This document shows, one piece after another, positions 1-9,313 of a stretch of DNA of 64,000 nucleotides. The stretch spans positions 248,001 to 312,000 of the forward strand of contig NZ_CP071528.1 in NCBI RefSeq assembly GCF_023921225.1, in the 5' to 3' direction. The number at the start of each line of letters is the position of its first letter. Position 1 is the first letter of the stretch. This stretch comes from Legionella lytica. GTDB lineage: Bacteria; Pseudomonadota; Gammaproteobacteria; Legionellales; Legionellaceae. Below the pieces are notes generated by a model. It was not told where the DNA came from. It ran no database searches and was given only the letters and a program-made list of their open reading frames with translations. Position numbers and translations under genes: made by a program.

Positions 1-2045
1 CACACACCGCACCAATTAGCAGGTGATTCTTGCTCCAAAATTTGACAACGTTCAATATATATTGAAGCTAATTTATCACCAGGATAAGCGGGGGTAAGTG
101 TCATAAAAGCATCCATACTTTGCTTCCATGAACCTTGTTGATATAGGGAAAATGCCTCTTTAAACTCTTGTTTATGTTGTTCGAGACGCTCAATATCTTG
201 AGCAGTGATTAACTCATAAATGGCAATGCTTTCTTGTTTACCCCGAACGGCAACTTCATCCAAAAAGCGAAAAAGAAATTTCTCTGATACCTGAATGAAT
301 GTCGCGTGGCTAACAATAATTTGCGTATTATAATACCTATTTATTGATTCCAAACGACTTGCTAAATTAACTGCATCTCCCAATGCTGTGTAATTCAGTC
401 TGTCTTCGGAACCTACATTGCCAACAATAGCCTCACCGGTATGAATACCAATTTTAACATTAAATTCAGGAAACCCTTCAATATCATGCTTTTGATTTAA
501 TATTTTAAGCTGCTCCAGCATTATTCGAGCAGTTTCACAAGCATTAAATGCATGGTCTTTATCTTGTTCAGGAGCATTCCATAGGGCCATGATGCCATCC
601 CCAATGTATTTATCCAGTGTGCCTTTGTATTGAATTATAGTTTTGGTCATTAACTCAAAATAATCAGATAAGTAAGTCATTATTTTTTGCGGTGATTTTG
701 ATTCCGAAATGGTTGTAAAACCCTTAATGTCAGAAAATAAAAGAGTAATTGTTTGATTCTGGCCACCAACCTTAGCTATTTTTCCGGTATGTACTAATTT
801 TCTGACTACAGAATAAGGAACATATCGTTGAAAGGAGACTAAACTTGACCATAGGGTAGATAATGCTTTATCCAAGTAACTGATTTCTTTTATCATAGTT
901 TTTACTGGTACTTTTTCTTTAAAATTAAACATCGTAATTTGTTTTGATTCTTCAGCTAATTGAATGATGGGATTCGATATTTTCCGAGAAATAATACGAA
1001 CGAAGATTGCTCCAATTAATAAAATTAAAATAGTTAATAAAATAAAGCCTTCACTTAAATTTTTTAGAGGCTCTATTACGTCATTTTCCGGAGTAATAAT
1101 TAAAACATGCCAAGGCTCTATCCTTAGTTTATTAAATATCGGTTGGTATGAAAAAAAATATGTCTGACCTTCATATATATAAGATTGTATTTTTGAATGA
1201 AGAGGGGTGCTAAATATCGTTGATGGAATATTAAGTTTTTTTAGTAAGTCAGGCTCTAATTTTTTTCCTAGAATATTTTCTGCAATGTGTGGAGCACGAA
1301 AAGCAATGACATTGGATTTATTATTAATAACGAAAATCATAGTATTTTTCGTGAGCTCCAGCTCCCTTATAAATTTTTGCAGGCGATTAATGGCCAAAGC
1401 AATTGCAACAACCCCTTGCAGATTATTATTACTATCATAGATGGGAGCTGCAACAGCAATACCGGGCCGTTTACCAAATAAATAAAATTTATATATGTCC
1501 GTCCATATGGGTTTTCTATTGTATACCGCCTCTTGATACCAAGGGCGCATTCTGGGATCATAGGGAAGAGTCATCGACTCTGTTTTAATTATTTTTCCGT
1601 ATTTATCCAACTGATAGCCCATGTTAACGAACGGGGGTTTTGAGTTAATTGTGTGGATTAATTGTAATCCGCTTTTTTCCTCTCTGTTGATATTAAAGAA
1701 CTGTCCATTTTTTGCCCCATAGTGAATCATAAATATGTTGGGGTTGTCTTGAATTGTGTCGAAAAGAAATCGTGCAAATAACTTAGGGTTATTAGAATTG
1801 ATAGTCTCATTACTCAGCGCTTTTCTTATTTCCATTATGTTATGGCTCAAGGGAGCCAAATAGGCTTTAAATCGCTCATTAACGAGCAACGATGTTTTTG
1901 TAATTAAATCTTTTGCACTATCATTAAGAATCCTATTAAACGCGACATAATTAATACCAATAATGGTAAAACCTATCGTACCGAATAAAAGCAAAAATAA
2001 AGTCATAATACTAATGCGTATGCTAATTTTAAAATTATGAGCCAT
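1..2045 (-). CDS. Class III adenylate/guanylate cyclase with Cache sensor (3' end outside window)
   Basis: I read this from the complement; it opens at ATG 2045 and runs off the left edge, so the C-terminus is missing (about 681 codons visible). Order: N-terminal membrane segment (about 10-35), large periplasmic Cache-like sensor region, second membrane segment near residue 330, a HAMP-like linker, then a cyclase catalytic domain. Catalytic motifs are clear: LFSDIKGFTTISE with the first metal Asp, YIGDGIMALWNAP with the second, and NYTALGDAVNLASRLES. The Lys before YIGDG and the Thr in NYTALGD fit ATP as substrate. The protein should make cAMP in the cytosol in response to a periplasmic ligand. 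Legionella genomes carry several such cyclases. It stands alone, with a long gap upstream. Confidence 0.9.
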   Translation of the reverse strand, partial: MAHNFKISIRISIMTLFLLLFGTIGFTIIGINYVAFNRILNDSAKDLITKTSLLVNERFKAYLAPLSHNIMEIRKALSNETINSNNPKLFARFLFDTIQDNPNIFMIHYGAKNGQFFNINREEKSGLQLIHTINSKPPFVNMGYQLDKYGKIIKTESMTLPYDPRMRPWYQEAVYNRKPIWTDIYKFYLFGKRPGIAVAAPIYDSNNNLQGVVAIALAINRLQKFIRELELTKNTMIFVINNKSNVIAFRAPHIAENILGKKLEPDLLKKLNIPSTIFSTPLHSKIQSYIYEGQTYFFSYQPIFNKLRIEPWHVLIITPENDVIEPLKNLSEGFILLTILILLIGAIFVRIISRKISNPIIQLAEESKQITMFNFKEKVPVKTMIKEISYLDKALSTLWSSLVSFQRYVPYSVVRKLVHTGKIAKVGGQNQTITLLFSDIKGFTTISESKSPQKIMTYLSDYFELMTKTIIQYKGTLDKYIGDGIMALWNAPEQDKDHAFNACETARIMLEQLKILNQKHDIEGFPEFNVKIGIHTGEAIVGNVGSEDRLNYTALGDAVNLASRLESINRYYNTQIIVSHATFIQVSEKFLFRFLDEVAVRGKQESIAIYELITAQDIERLEQHKQEFKEAFSLYQQGSWKQSMDAFMTLTPAYPGDKLASIYIERCQILEQESPANWCGV

Positions 2046-2587
2046 AATTTGACCAAAGTTACCCAGAAAATATTATCTAAGCCTAGCTGGATTCAACTGA
2101 TAAATGCAACTTCTGTTTAAGATAGACCTATATCAATATATTAGGTGCTCCGGTAATTCCCCCGAAAAATATTTGCCCCCAAATTCAAGACACGATAGTT
2201 CAATTAGAAAAGGAGTATCGAGATTTTTTTTTGCAATCCATTATTAGATTTATCAACAAACTCCTATACTTTTTTTGCAAAAAGGTCGGAGGAGCATTTT
2301 GAAACTGTTTTTGAACAAGGTATATGCTTGACCATTTGAAAGGGAATTACCAAGAGGGTAAAGCTCAAGTTAATTTTTAAACCGTTAAAAGGTGTAGTTT
2401 AATTGAATTTTAGGCGATCACAAAGGATTTGAATAGCAGCGCAGCTTTTCTATTACGGTGCTGTTGCAGCAATAAATTCAACTCATAGCCCTCATCTACA
2501 GCACTTCATGGAGTTTAACTTTCTGAGTGTTTGTTATTTCCTATGCTGTTAGAGCCCACTAATCTGTGGGGCAATTGGCCTGCTCTT
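2046..2587. other. Intergenic, no recognised gene
   Basis: AT-rich stretch between two complement-strand genes. I find no convincing reading frame or RNA gene. Its only clear structure is the hairpin at 2554-2572. The rest may be decayed sequence. Confidence 0.5.
2554..2572 (-). terminator. Hairpin after the 2588-3550 gene
   Basis: GCCCAC and GTGGGC arms around a short AT loop, about 15 bases beyond the stop codon of the complement-strand gene. No strong T-run follows, so termination is only likely. Confidence 0.4.
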
Positions 2588-3550
2588 TTAAGCGCTGAGC
2601 TCGGCTAATACATTTGGCTCTAATAACAATGTCTCAAGATGATCCAATTTTTTTTGGGAGTTAGGTTCGTTTGCTGAAAAAAATACTATCTTTCTATCAG
2701 GATCAATTTGTTCTGTCACTAAATGATAATTTGTCTTTCGATTATTAAATAAACTCGCCTGTTCCTTCCATGTCATATAACATTTACCATAAGTAAATAA
2801 TGGTGGTGTATCCTCAGCGCCTGCTTTATCTATTTGCCAAAATCTCTTATATAAATCCATTAGAGCTACCTCTTTTTGCGCTTTTCTTATAATTGACGAT
2901 GTGGGGCCGTTGAAAATGATTTTAACCTCGTCACGAATAGCTTTTAAAATCGGAAATAGTGGTGATTCTTCACACGGAAGTTTCATTTTTTTAAAGTCCG
3001 TCATCATTTGATGATGAATTTCCATGTTGATATGTTCAAAGAGCGGGCGTGACTCCGCTGTTAATACCTTCGACACAAATTCAGCACCATGCTGCGCCAG
3101 CCATTTATTTACTTCATCAGGCGATTCATAATGTGGCGCATCGCCACATAATTCTATAGGAGTTATCGAGGTTAAATCTAGCTTAGGTTCGAGTTCATCA
3201 AACCCCTCAATCGCATTTGAAGTGCTGCCTAAGGCTAATGAAGTTTTTACAGAGCTCAGAGTAGGTAAACGACCATTACACAAACCTATAATATCAGGGT
3301 TTCGTAAAATCCCAACGGAGTATTTAATTATATACATATCCTCTTGCGATATCAGTATTTGGTTTAAAGCACCAATGCGATACGTCTTATTATAATCCCA
3401 AGGTATTTCTACTTTTTTTGTTCCTACTATCATCAAAAATGGAAACCAAACTCCCGAGTGCCCCGAATTCTCACCTGTGGAACAATAATAAGGAATGCCG
3501 TCTACTACAGTAATACAGCGTTGACAATAAATGATGGTAGGATAAGCCAT
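2588..3550 (-). CDS. Orphan protein, 320 aa, effector-like
   Basis: Long uninterrupted frame opening at ATG 3550. I do not recognise the family. The N-terminal 60 residues contain Cys pairs (IIYCQRC, IPYYCSTGE) that could bind metal. The middle is mixed helical and charged, and there is no signal peptide or membrane segment, so a cytosolic or translocated protein is expected. The C-terminus (LLLEPNVLAELSA) is short and hydrophobic-acidic. A frameshifted small frame ends 10 bases upstream on the same strand, so the two may be co-transcribed. Being Legionella-like and orphan it could be a Dot/Icm substrate, but this is inference. Confidence 0.7.
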   Translation of the reverse strand: MAYPTIIYCQRCITVVDGIPYYCSTGENSGHSGVWFPFLMIVGTKKVEIPWDYNKTYRIGALNQILISQEDMYIIKYSVGILRNPDIIGLCNGRLPTLSSVKTSLALGSTSNAIEGFDELEPKLDLTSITPIELCGDAPHYESPDEVNKWLAQHGAEFVSKVLTAESRPLFEHINMEIHHQMMTDFKKMKLPCEESPLFPILKAIRDEVKIIFNGPTSSIIRKAQKEVALMDLYKRFWQIDKAGAEDTPPLFTYGKCYMTWKEQASLFNNRKTNYHLVTEQIDPDRKIVFFSANEPNSQKKLDHLETLLLEPNVLAELSA

Positions 3551-3560
3551 AATATATTCC

Positions 3561-3816
3561 TTATGATAAAAGGTTAGGCGTTGATGCTTTGCTAAAATAT
3601 GATGATTTTATTAAGGCCTGTCTGGAAAACTCATCATCATCTTCTGGAGCATCATAAATACAACTATCTGGTTCACTTAGCTCCGGAAAGCTGTAATCGG
3701 CGACCCCCAAGCGTCTACGTGGGACGCCCTGAAAGGGGAAAGCGAACAACTCGCTCTAACCCTTCTGGAGTGGTTATCGTGCGATCTAGGGGATTAACTT
3801 CTCTTAAATCGTGCAT
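3561..3816 (-). pseudogene. Small protein split by a frameshift (possible)
   Basis: Two overlapping complement frames look like halves of one gene of about 85 codons. The first opens at ATG 3816 (MHDLREVNPLDRT...) and stops at 3715 after 33 codons. The second, in another frame, covers 3749-3561 and has an acidic centre (APEDDDEF). One indel near 3740 would join them. It ends 10 bases before the 2588-3550 gene. Family unknown. It could instead be non-coding sequence. Confidence 0.35.
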
Positions 3817-4237
3817 TTGAAGGGCAACGCATATACTAATCTTAAAATAAGGGCTGTTCGCAACTATCACCTATTCTTCAATAGTCTTAGGTTCAAGTGA
3901 GCTGCTTTAAACTCAGATAAGCCCAGGATTATAGCTAATTTAAAACGGAATGACAAATTATTGGACATTTAATTAGGGAATAGAATTGAAACCAATAAGC
4001 TAAGGAGCGATACAAAGCCCATTCGCCAGATGGATGGGTTAAGGGGTTGAGCATCACTCGCATAAAGGTCTTAATAATCGATGGAAAATACCCATCAACG
4101 AAGAATCCAACTTCAAAAGTCTAAAGAAACTTGGCAAGACGCTACCCTTTTATGCTATTTTAGCTCTGGAAATAATTGGATTTTACCTGATATCCTTACA
4201 TTGGTTATTTACTTTCTGTAGCAAAAGGACGAAGATT
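3817..4237. other. Intergenic, nothing recognised
   Basis: Upstream region of the Asp-box protein gene. No frame or repeat stands out. A purine-rich ribosome-binding site (AAAAGGACGAAG) lies just before ATG 4238. Confidence 0.5.
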
Positions 4238-6013
4238 ATGCGAGGAAAAAAAGGATACTTTTGTAAACGCTCCATACTAACAGTGTTTACCTCCTGTTTG
4301 ATGCTGTCGAACGTGCAAGCAGGTACACCGTTATGGACGCTTACCCCACAAACACCGACTGATATTACTGTAATTAAAGGGAAGACTGAACAGGTTATTT
4401 ACACTGTTCATAACCAATCGTCTAAACCGAAAACATTATTAATGAAGTCTATTAACGGTATTACGCAAAACGGGCCTTGCCACCTCACACCCAAAGGTAC
4501 TTGCACTCTGTCTTTAGACATCAATGGCTCGGTTATCACAGGCGATGTATTCGGAGGTCCTGTATTGTGCCAACAGGGGAATTTAAATCAATGTTATCAA
4601 CCCAGTGCAAAGGATAGCTTACACATTAAATTGACACAAAAATCGCCGGTAACGCTATACACAGCGTTCGGACTTTATTCTTCCTCAGACGGGCTTAGCT
4701 ATCCAATGTTAGCGCAGAGTACCGATGGAGGGAGTCACTGGTTTTATAAACTAGACAGCGCCACCACCTCACCAATGGAATTCATTGATGAACCTATCAT
4801 CGCAAGCACCAGCTGCTCTGAAAGTATCTGCGTAGCCGTGGGGGACTCTATTGCGGACAACATTATATATCCGATGCTGGTGCAGAGTACGGATGGGGGT
4901 AGCAACTGGTCATATAAACTAAACAACACCTCTACCTTGCCCACGAACTTTAGTGACTATGGCCAATTCTTTGGTAGCAGCTGCTCTGGGAGTATGTGCA
5001 CTGCAGCCGGAGGCTATCTAAGCACAGACGGAGCCATATATCCGTTGTTAACGCAAAGCATCGATGGCGGGAGTCACTGGTTTTATAAACTGGATAGCAC
5101 TTCGGCACCAACCAATCATACTTTTGGGGGATTTTATAGCACCAGCTGTTCTGGAAGCATATGTACAGCAGTCGGTGCCTACACAGCTACTGACGGCAGT
5201 ACATATTCGCTGTTAGCGCAAAGTACCGATGGAGGGGCTCACTGGTCTTATAAACTGGACAGTACCGCGGTCTTACCCACAGCTTTTAGTAATAACGGAC
5301 AATTTGTAAGCACCAGCTGCTCTGGAAGTACCTGTACAGCAGTCGGTTCCTATAGAGCTACTGACGGCAATACGTATTCGATGTTAGCGCAAAGCACCGA
5401 TGGAGGGGCTCTCTGGTCTTATAAACTGGACAGTGCCACGGTCTTGCCCACTGGTTTTAGTAATAACGGTCAATTTGCAAGTGCCAGCTGCTCTGGAAGC
5501 ACCTGTACGGCGGTCGGTTCCTATAGAGCGACTGACGGCAAAACGTATTCGATGTTAGCGCAAAGCACCGATGGTGGGGCTCACTGGTCTTATAAACTGG
5601 ACAGTGCTACGGTCTTACCTACGGGTTTTAGTAATAACGGACAATTTGCAAGCACCAGCTGCTCTGGAAGCACCTGTACGGCGGTCGGTTCCTATAGAGC
5701 GACTGACGGTAATACGTATTCGATGTTAGCGCAAAGCACCGATGGAGGGACTCACTGGTCTTATAAACTGGACAGTGCTACGGTCTTACCTATGGGTTTT
5801 AGTAATAACGGACAATTTGCAAGCACGAACTGCTCTGGAAGTACTTACACAGCAGTCGGTTCCTACACAGCGACTGACGGCAGCACGTATCCAATGTTAG
5901 CGCAAAGTACAGATGGGGGTAATCACTGGTCTTATAAACTGGATAACGCCACCACTTTACCCGGAGATTTTAATGGTACCGGTACTTTTTTAAGCACAGC
6001 ATCATCAAAGTAG
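4238..6013 (+). CDS. Secreted Asp-box (BNR) repeat protein, 591 aa
   Basis: A signal peptide (residues 1-28, cleavage likely after VQA) is followed by a Cys-containing domain at about 30-135, then eight repeats of about 57 residues to the end. Each repeat carries the Asp-box core STDGGxxW and a CSGSxCTAVG segment; the cores start at residues 161, 217, 274, 329, 386, 443, 500 and 557. This predicts a secreted or surface beta-propeller that may bind glycans or proteins. The sialidase catalytic residues are not evident, so enzyme activity is not claimed. Repeats 5-7 are nearly identical in DNA (171-bp period), showing recent internal duplication. The N-terminal domain resembles that of the 27653-28192 gene. 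Confidence 0.8.
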   Translation: MRGKKGYFCKRSILTVFTSCLMLSNVQAGTPLWTLTPQTPTDITVIKGKTEQVIYTVHNQSSKPKTLLMKSINGITQNGPCHLTPKGTCTLSLDINGSVITGDVFGGPVLCQQGNLNQCYQPSAKDSLHIKLTQKSPVTLYTAFGLYSSSDGLSYPMLAQSTDGGSHWFYKLDSATTSPMEFIDEPIIASTSCSESICVAVGDSIADNIIYPMLVQSTDGGSNWSYKLNNTSTLPTNFSDYGQFFGSSCSGSMCTAAGGYLSTDGAIYPLLTQSIDGGSHWFYKLDSTSAPTNHTFGGFYSTSCSGSICTAVGAYTATDGSTYSLLAQSTDGGAHWSYKLDSTAVLPTAFSNNGQFVSTSCSGSTCTAVGSYRATDGNTYSMLAQSTDGGALWSYKLDSATVLPTGFSNNGQFASASCSGSTCTAVGSYRATDGKTYSMLAQSTDGGAHWSYKLDSATVLPTGFSNNGQFASTSCSGSTCTAVGSYRATDGNTYSMLAQSTDGGTHWSYKLDSATVLPMGFSNNGQFASTNCSGSTYTAVGSYTATDGSTYPMLAQSTDGGNHWSYKLDNATTLPGDFNGTGTFLSTASSK

Positions 6014-6119
6014 CATTTGAATAGGCGGGAAAGAGTCTTTACCAGGCTTTAGGGCGCAGAGAGCCTCGGCAGCAGCCGAAATCCAAATTTCTTTGCGCTC
6101 TAAACGCCTTGTGGATCAG

Positions 6120-6440
6120 ATGTTTCAGCCAGTTAAAAATGGGAGGATTACCGATGTTCAACTTCTCATTGCTGATGGAATCAGTGCAAGAGATACCAGG
6201 CCGGCAAATGTAAGTAAACTACTCTTTATAAAAGTAGAAAAACGAAACTATTTTCCCACGTTGGTGGCTAGTGTAACCGCAAGTGAACTTGAATCACTTT
6301 TGATGGATGAAGTTAAAAATTTAAACGAGACATCTTCTGCGTTAACATTTTATGAGTGTGTGATTCCTTCCCACAATATCTACGACTCAATAGATGAGTG
6401 CCATCCTGATAGTATGCCTAGCCTCCAAAAACTAACATGA
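6120..6440 (+). CDS. Small hypothetical protein, about 106 aa
   Basis: Frame from ATG 6120 (MFQPVKNGRITDVQ...). An upstream TTG at 6093 would add nine residues, but no good ribosome site supports either start. The product is soluble, without signal peptide or membrane segment, and I do not recognise it. It lies about 80 bases after the Asp-box gene on the same strand and could be a co-transcribed remnant. Confidence 0.45.
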   Translation: MFQPVKNGRITDVQLLIADGISARDTRPANVSKLLFIKVEKRNYFPTLVASVTASELESLLMDEVKNLNETSSALTFYECVIPSHNIYDSIDECHPDSMPSLQKLT

Positions 6441-6734
6441 TAAGAGGGCAGGCGGGCGGCTTAAATAATTAATTAAGGTCTGATTAATTCCATTATTATA
6501 TCTAGTAAATTCTATAATCCGGACTGATTTTCAATTTCCCTTCGCCTAAGTTTCGTACTAGGACTCAAATCCATACTGTCTATTTTCAGGTGTATTCCAA
6601 CTAGCCAGATTAAAAAAATCAAAGCTCCTCACTTCGAATTTTTGGAACCAATCTAAAATTTGATCCGCTCAGAGTTTGGGAAAAAAGGGTAAGTGTTGTT
6701 CATTATTTGAATTCAGGCCAGCATTCGACCTTTA

Positions 6735-7529
6735 TCAGTATTTATTGGAGTACACGCGTGTAATTCGTTTGAACAGCATCAATAACTTAATGTTGAGCTT
6801 GTTTTCTAAATCGAGTACGTTCGTTTGATATTTACTCAGAGGGCTACCCTGTTTTTTTCGAGCAAATAAAATATAATTTCCACTGTGAGAAAGACCTGCA
6901 AATAGTTCGGAAAAATAACGTTGTAAACACTGAATGAAGCGTGAATCATGCTCTGGAAGCTGATGATAGTTCACCACCAGCCAACCATTGTCATCCAAAA
7001 TACGAGCGCATTGGAGAATGAATTTTTTTTGTCCTTGAAAGGGGTTCATGCCATGAGCTTGATACATGTCTGCAAAAATAATCTGTGTGCTTTGTACGTC
7101 GCACTGTACTAATGCTTTTTGTGCGTCAGAAATGACGACATGAATATTGGGATGGGTTGGCATTAAAAAGAAATTGAGAGCCACTTCATGCACTTTCTTA
7201 CGGAGCTCAATGGCACAGATAGTGCATTGAGGCATGAGGTAATGAAGTGAGTGAAGAAGACATCCTCCGCCCAAACCTAAAAGGATCACGTGTTTAGGGT
7301 GAACAAACGCTAAGACTAAGAGCATGATTCGAGTGTATTCGTGTGCAGGAATATGTGGTTCGTTTAAATTCAAGCAGCTTTGTTCATAAATGGGGTCAAA
7401 AGCCAGTACGCGCCTCACATTCCTATCAATGACTAATATCTCCCCCCAACTGTCTCTGGTACGATAAATAATGGGATCGCCCAAAAAGTCTTTTTCATTT
7501 CTATCAGAGCGAGCAGATGCTGAAAACAT
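6735..7529 (-). CDS. Spermidine synthase-like (aminopropyltransferase-fold) protein
   Basis: 264 residues. The Rossmann-fold nucleotide motif GLGGGCLLHSL lies near residue 84, followed by an acidic ICAIEL strand that would hold the ligand ribose, a DAQ motif and a FADMY strand. This is the layout of the polyamine aminopropyltransferase family (SpeE-like, using decarboxylated S-adenosylmethionine). It is slightly short and lacks an obvious full set of polyamine-binding residues, so methyltransferase-like or other activity is possible. It is a single gene, with mobile-element debris directly upstream of its start. Confidence 0.75.
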   Translation of the reverse strand: MFSASARSDRNEKDFLGDPIIYRTRDSWGEILVIDRNVRRVLAFDPIYEQSCLNLNEPHIPAHEYTRIMLLVLAFVHPKHVILLGLGGGCLLHSLHYLMPQCTICAIELRKKVHEVALNFFLMPTHPNIHVVISDAQKALVQCDVQSTQIIFADMYQAHGMNPFQGQKKFILQCARILDDNGWLVVNYHQLPEHDSRFIQCLQRYFSELFAGLSHSGNYILFARKKQGSPLSKYQTNVLDLENKLNIKLLMLFKRITRVYSNKY

Positions 7530-7734
7530 GGTATTCCTTCAGGTAGCAGAAGTGCCTCTAAGCACTCAAAATAAAATCATCGGAGGATTCGACTCTCAGC
7601 ACAACAGATTTATAAAATTAGAGGTCTTGTCGAAACAGATAATAGGAATTATACCATATACTGATATACTTCCAGTACGATTTATAGCCTGCTTTTGGCG
7701 TTTGATGGGGACAACTTGAGGGGAGGAGGTGAGT

Positions 7735-7800
7735 AGAACGGCCAGATCACTCCGACCGAACCCTCCTCAGAACCGGACTTGCGGAACTACCGCATCCGGC
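7735..7800 (-). mobile_element. Group II intron 3' end (domain V/VI remnant)
   Basis: On the complement strand a 33-base hairpin reads GAGCCGGATGCGGTAG... and returns with ...CAAGTCCGGTTC. This is the shape and consensus of group II intron domain V, including the AGC catalytic triad. It is followed by a domain VI-like arm (GAGGAGGGTTCGG...) ending near CTCACC. No reverse transcriptase remains beside it, because Tn3 transposase sequence begins within about 100 bases, so this is a stump. Confidence 0.5.
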
Positions 7801-7889
7801 TCCCGATAGATCAGTGCCCCACACATGTTCAGCGAGAAGGAAACATTGATATAGTTTTCCCTGCTTTTGGGAATCCTATTGCTTTAAGC

Positions 7890-8224
7890 ATCAAATTGAA
7901 ACGCGTCCAACTCAAGGAGTTTGGACGGATTATTAAAAGCCTGCTTATTCTTCGATATATTGATGATGTGGAATTACGACAGGCTGTTGAAAACAGTTAA
8001 ATCGTATTGAACTACCAAATAAATTCTCAAAAGCCATTCTGTTTGGTAACAACCAGGAAATTCAATACAGCAGCAGGGAAGCACTATTAACTATTATTCG
8101 CAATGGGTCGACTTTAATCCGGCATTACGTCAATTTGTATGGGGAATATGACTTTACTCGGGATATTGAAAAACAGGATATGTTGTTCGATATGCATAAA
8201 ATATTAGCACTTAAAGTCGCCTAG
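7890..8224 (+). pseudogene. Tn3-family transposase, C-terminal remnant with frameshift
   Basis: The frame around 7900-7990 encodes LKEFGRIIKSLLILRYIDD, the well-conserved C-terminal block of Tn3-family TnpA. A one-base loss near 7993 breaks it. In the next frame it continues with NKFSKAILFGNNQEI and ends VNLYGEYDFT...ALKVA, stop at 8222-8224, as in intact TnpA tails. Everything upstream of the C-terminal 110 residues is gone. A 35-bp repeat starting about 8 bases after the stop fits the terminal inverted repeat that normally follows tnpA. Confidence 0.75.
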
Positions 8225-8231
8225 CTATCTC

Positions 8232-8266
8232 ATTGCCAGTTTGGTCTGGATACGCGGTAAAACCCC
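8232..8266 (-). repeat. Putative Tn3-type terminal inverted repeat, copy A
   Basis: Read on the complement it begins GGGGTTTTACCGCG and ends ...CCAAACTGGCAATG. It lies directly after the tnpA tail with its GGGG end facing right, so the element body would be to the left. Related copies are at 18333-18366 (opposite orientation) and, more diverged, at 39612-39645. Confidence 0.6.
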
Positions 8267-8342
8267 TCATTGCAAAATTTTCTTCTCTTGAGACAACTAT
8301 TTACTTACAATGCCTATATTTATTACATGCAATGAGATTTAG

Positions 8343-8471
8343 ATGCAACAAAAAACTGATCATTTTGATTCTAGAATTAGTGTGCATACAGCCCTAAATT
8401 GCATAAAAAGCGGTGATGCTCTTGCCAAAACCATTGACTCTAACAAACAGGATGTAGGAACCAATTTTTAA
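8343..8471 (+). CDS. Possible 42-aa small protein
   Basis: ATG 8343 opens a frame MQQKTDHFDSRISVHTALN... ending GTNF. It has no obvious family and no strong ribosome site. It may be a degraded fragment rather than a gene. Listed because the stretch 8270-8520 holds nothing else. Confidence 0.25.
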   Translation: MQQKTDHFDSRISVHTALNCIKSGDALAKTIDSNKQDVGTNF

Positions 8472-8521
8472 GTAATAGAGGTATACTAAAATCCCAATAT
8501 ACAACAAAAAAGGTATAATTG

Positions 8522-8758
8522 ATGGAAAGAACATCTAATGATCCACTACACGGCATTACCTTAGAGGCTATGTTAAATAGTTTGTTGATTTGTTATGGCT
8601 GGGAAGGCTTGGCGGAAAGAGTCAAGATTAATTGTTTTTCTTCTAACCCCAGCATCAAATCAAGCCTTAAATTTCTGCGGAAAACACCATGGGCAAGGAC
8701 TGAAATTGAAACTCTTTATCGTGATTTCTTAAAAAGTAAAGATTGCGACAAATCATAA
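8522..8758 (+). CDS. DUF2132 (VF530-type) small DNA-binding protein
   Basis: 78 residues from ATG 8522 (a TTG lies one codon earlier). The sequence holds the family signature DPLHGITLEAMLNSLL, then YGWEGLAERVKINCF and SSLKFLRKTPWAR, almost end to end. Members are small soluble proteins related to VF530 of Aliivibrio, with a helical fold thought to bind DNA; the role is unknown. It is followed after 20 bases by an S4-domain gene on the same strand, so the two probably form one transcript. Confidence 0.85.
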   Translation: MERTSNDPLHGITLEAMLNSLLICYGWEGLAERVKINCFSSNPSIKSSLKFLRKTPWARTEIETLYRDFLKSKDCDKS

Positions 8759-8778
8759 TTACTGGAGTAATAAATAAT

Positions 8779-8991
8779 ATGAAAGATATTTTCATTAATA
8801 AAGAACATGTTGAACTCTTTAAAATCCTTAAATTTGAAGATATTGCCTCGAGTGGAGCAGAAGCTAAAGAGATGATAGCTGCGGGTACTGTAATGGTAAA
8901 CGGCAAAATAGAAAAACAGAAAAGAAAAAAGATGGTTTCAGGAGATACGATTGAATTGAAAGGTGAAACCTTTCGGCTCAAGTTGGGTTAA
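8779..8991 (+). CDS. S4-domain RNA-binding protein (YbcJ-like)
   Basis: 70 residues. I choose ATG 8779 because homologues start at this point; an in-frame ATG at 8743 overlaps the preceding gene. The protein is a single S4 fold: LFKILKFEDIASSGAEAK (helices), then AAGTVMVNGKIEKQKRKK (the hairpin and basic patch) and GDTIELKGETFRL. Stand-alone S4 proteins of this kind bind structured RNA, often rRNA. Likely co-transcribed with the DUF2132 gene. Confidence 0.85.
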   Translation: MKDIFINKEHVELFKILKFEDIASSGAEAKEMIAAGTVMVNGKIEKQKRKKMVSGDTIELKGETFRLKLG

Positions 8992-9191
8992 TTAACATTT
9001 TTCTACATAGATTTTAGTAAAAATGGCCTGTGGAGGAAGGAGCACTTGATATAATTACATCAAATTTATGAAAAGAATTATGCGAGATGATTAATCTCCA
9101 TGGGTAGTCTAGATCTGTAAGTGCTAATTAGGACGTAACTAAATTTTTGAAAGAGGGTAAGTGAGACTTTCTACCAAATATCACTCATTAA

Positions 9192-9215
9192 GTCTGATTA
9201 CTGTGATAATCAGAC
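9192..9215 (+). terminator. Terminator-like hairpin
   Basis: Perfect 9-bp stem GTCTGATTA / TAATCAGAC with a 6-base loop, followed by CTTATTT. It lies 200 bases after the S4 gene within the otherwise featureless gap 8992-9313. Similar TCTGATTA hairpins occur elsewhere in the window (31809-31835). Confidence 0.5.
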
Positions 9216-9313
9216 CTTATTTAAGATGCGTAGCTAAGTCACTCTCTGTGATTGACATGGTCTTTGCTTAGCGAAACCAATAAATGCCTGCAAAATACTC
9301 GTAATTTATATTT

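Noticed and set aside
5200..5990. Regular repeats as a CRISPR array
   Set aside because: The units are about 171 bp, in frame and coding (Asp-box repeats), without spacers.
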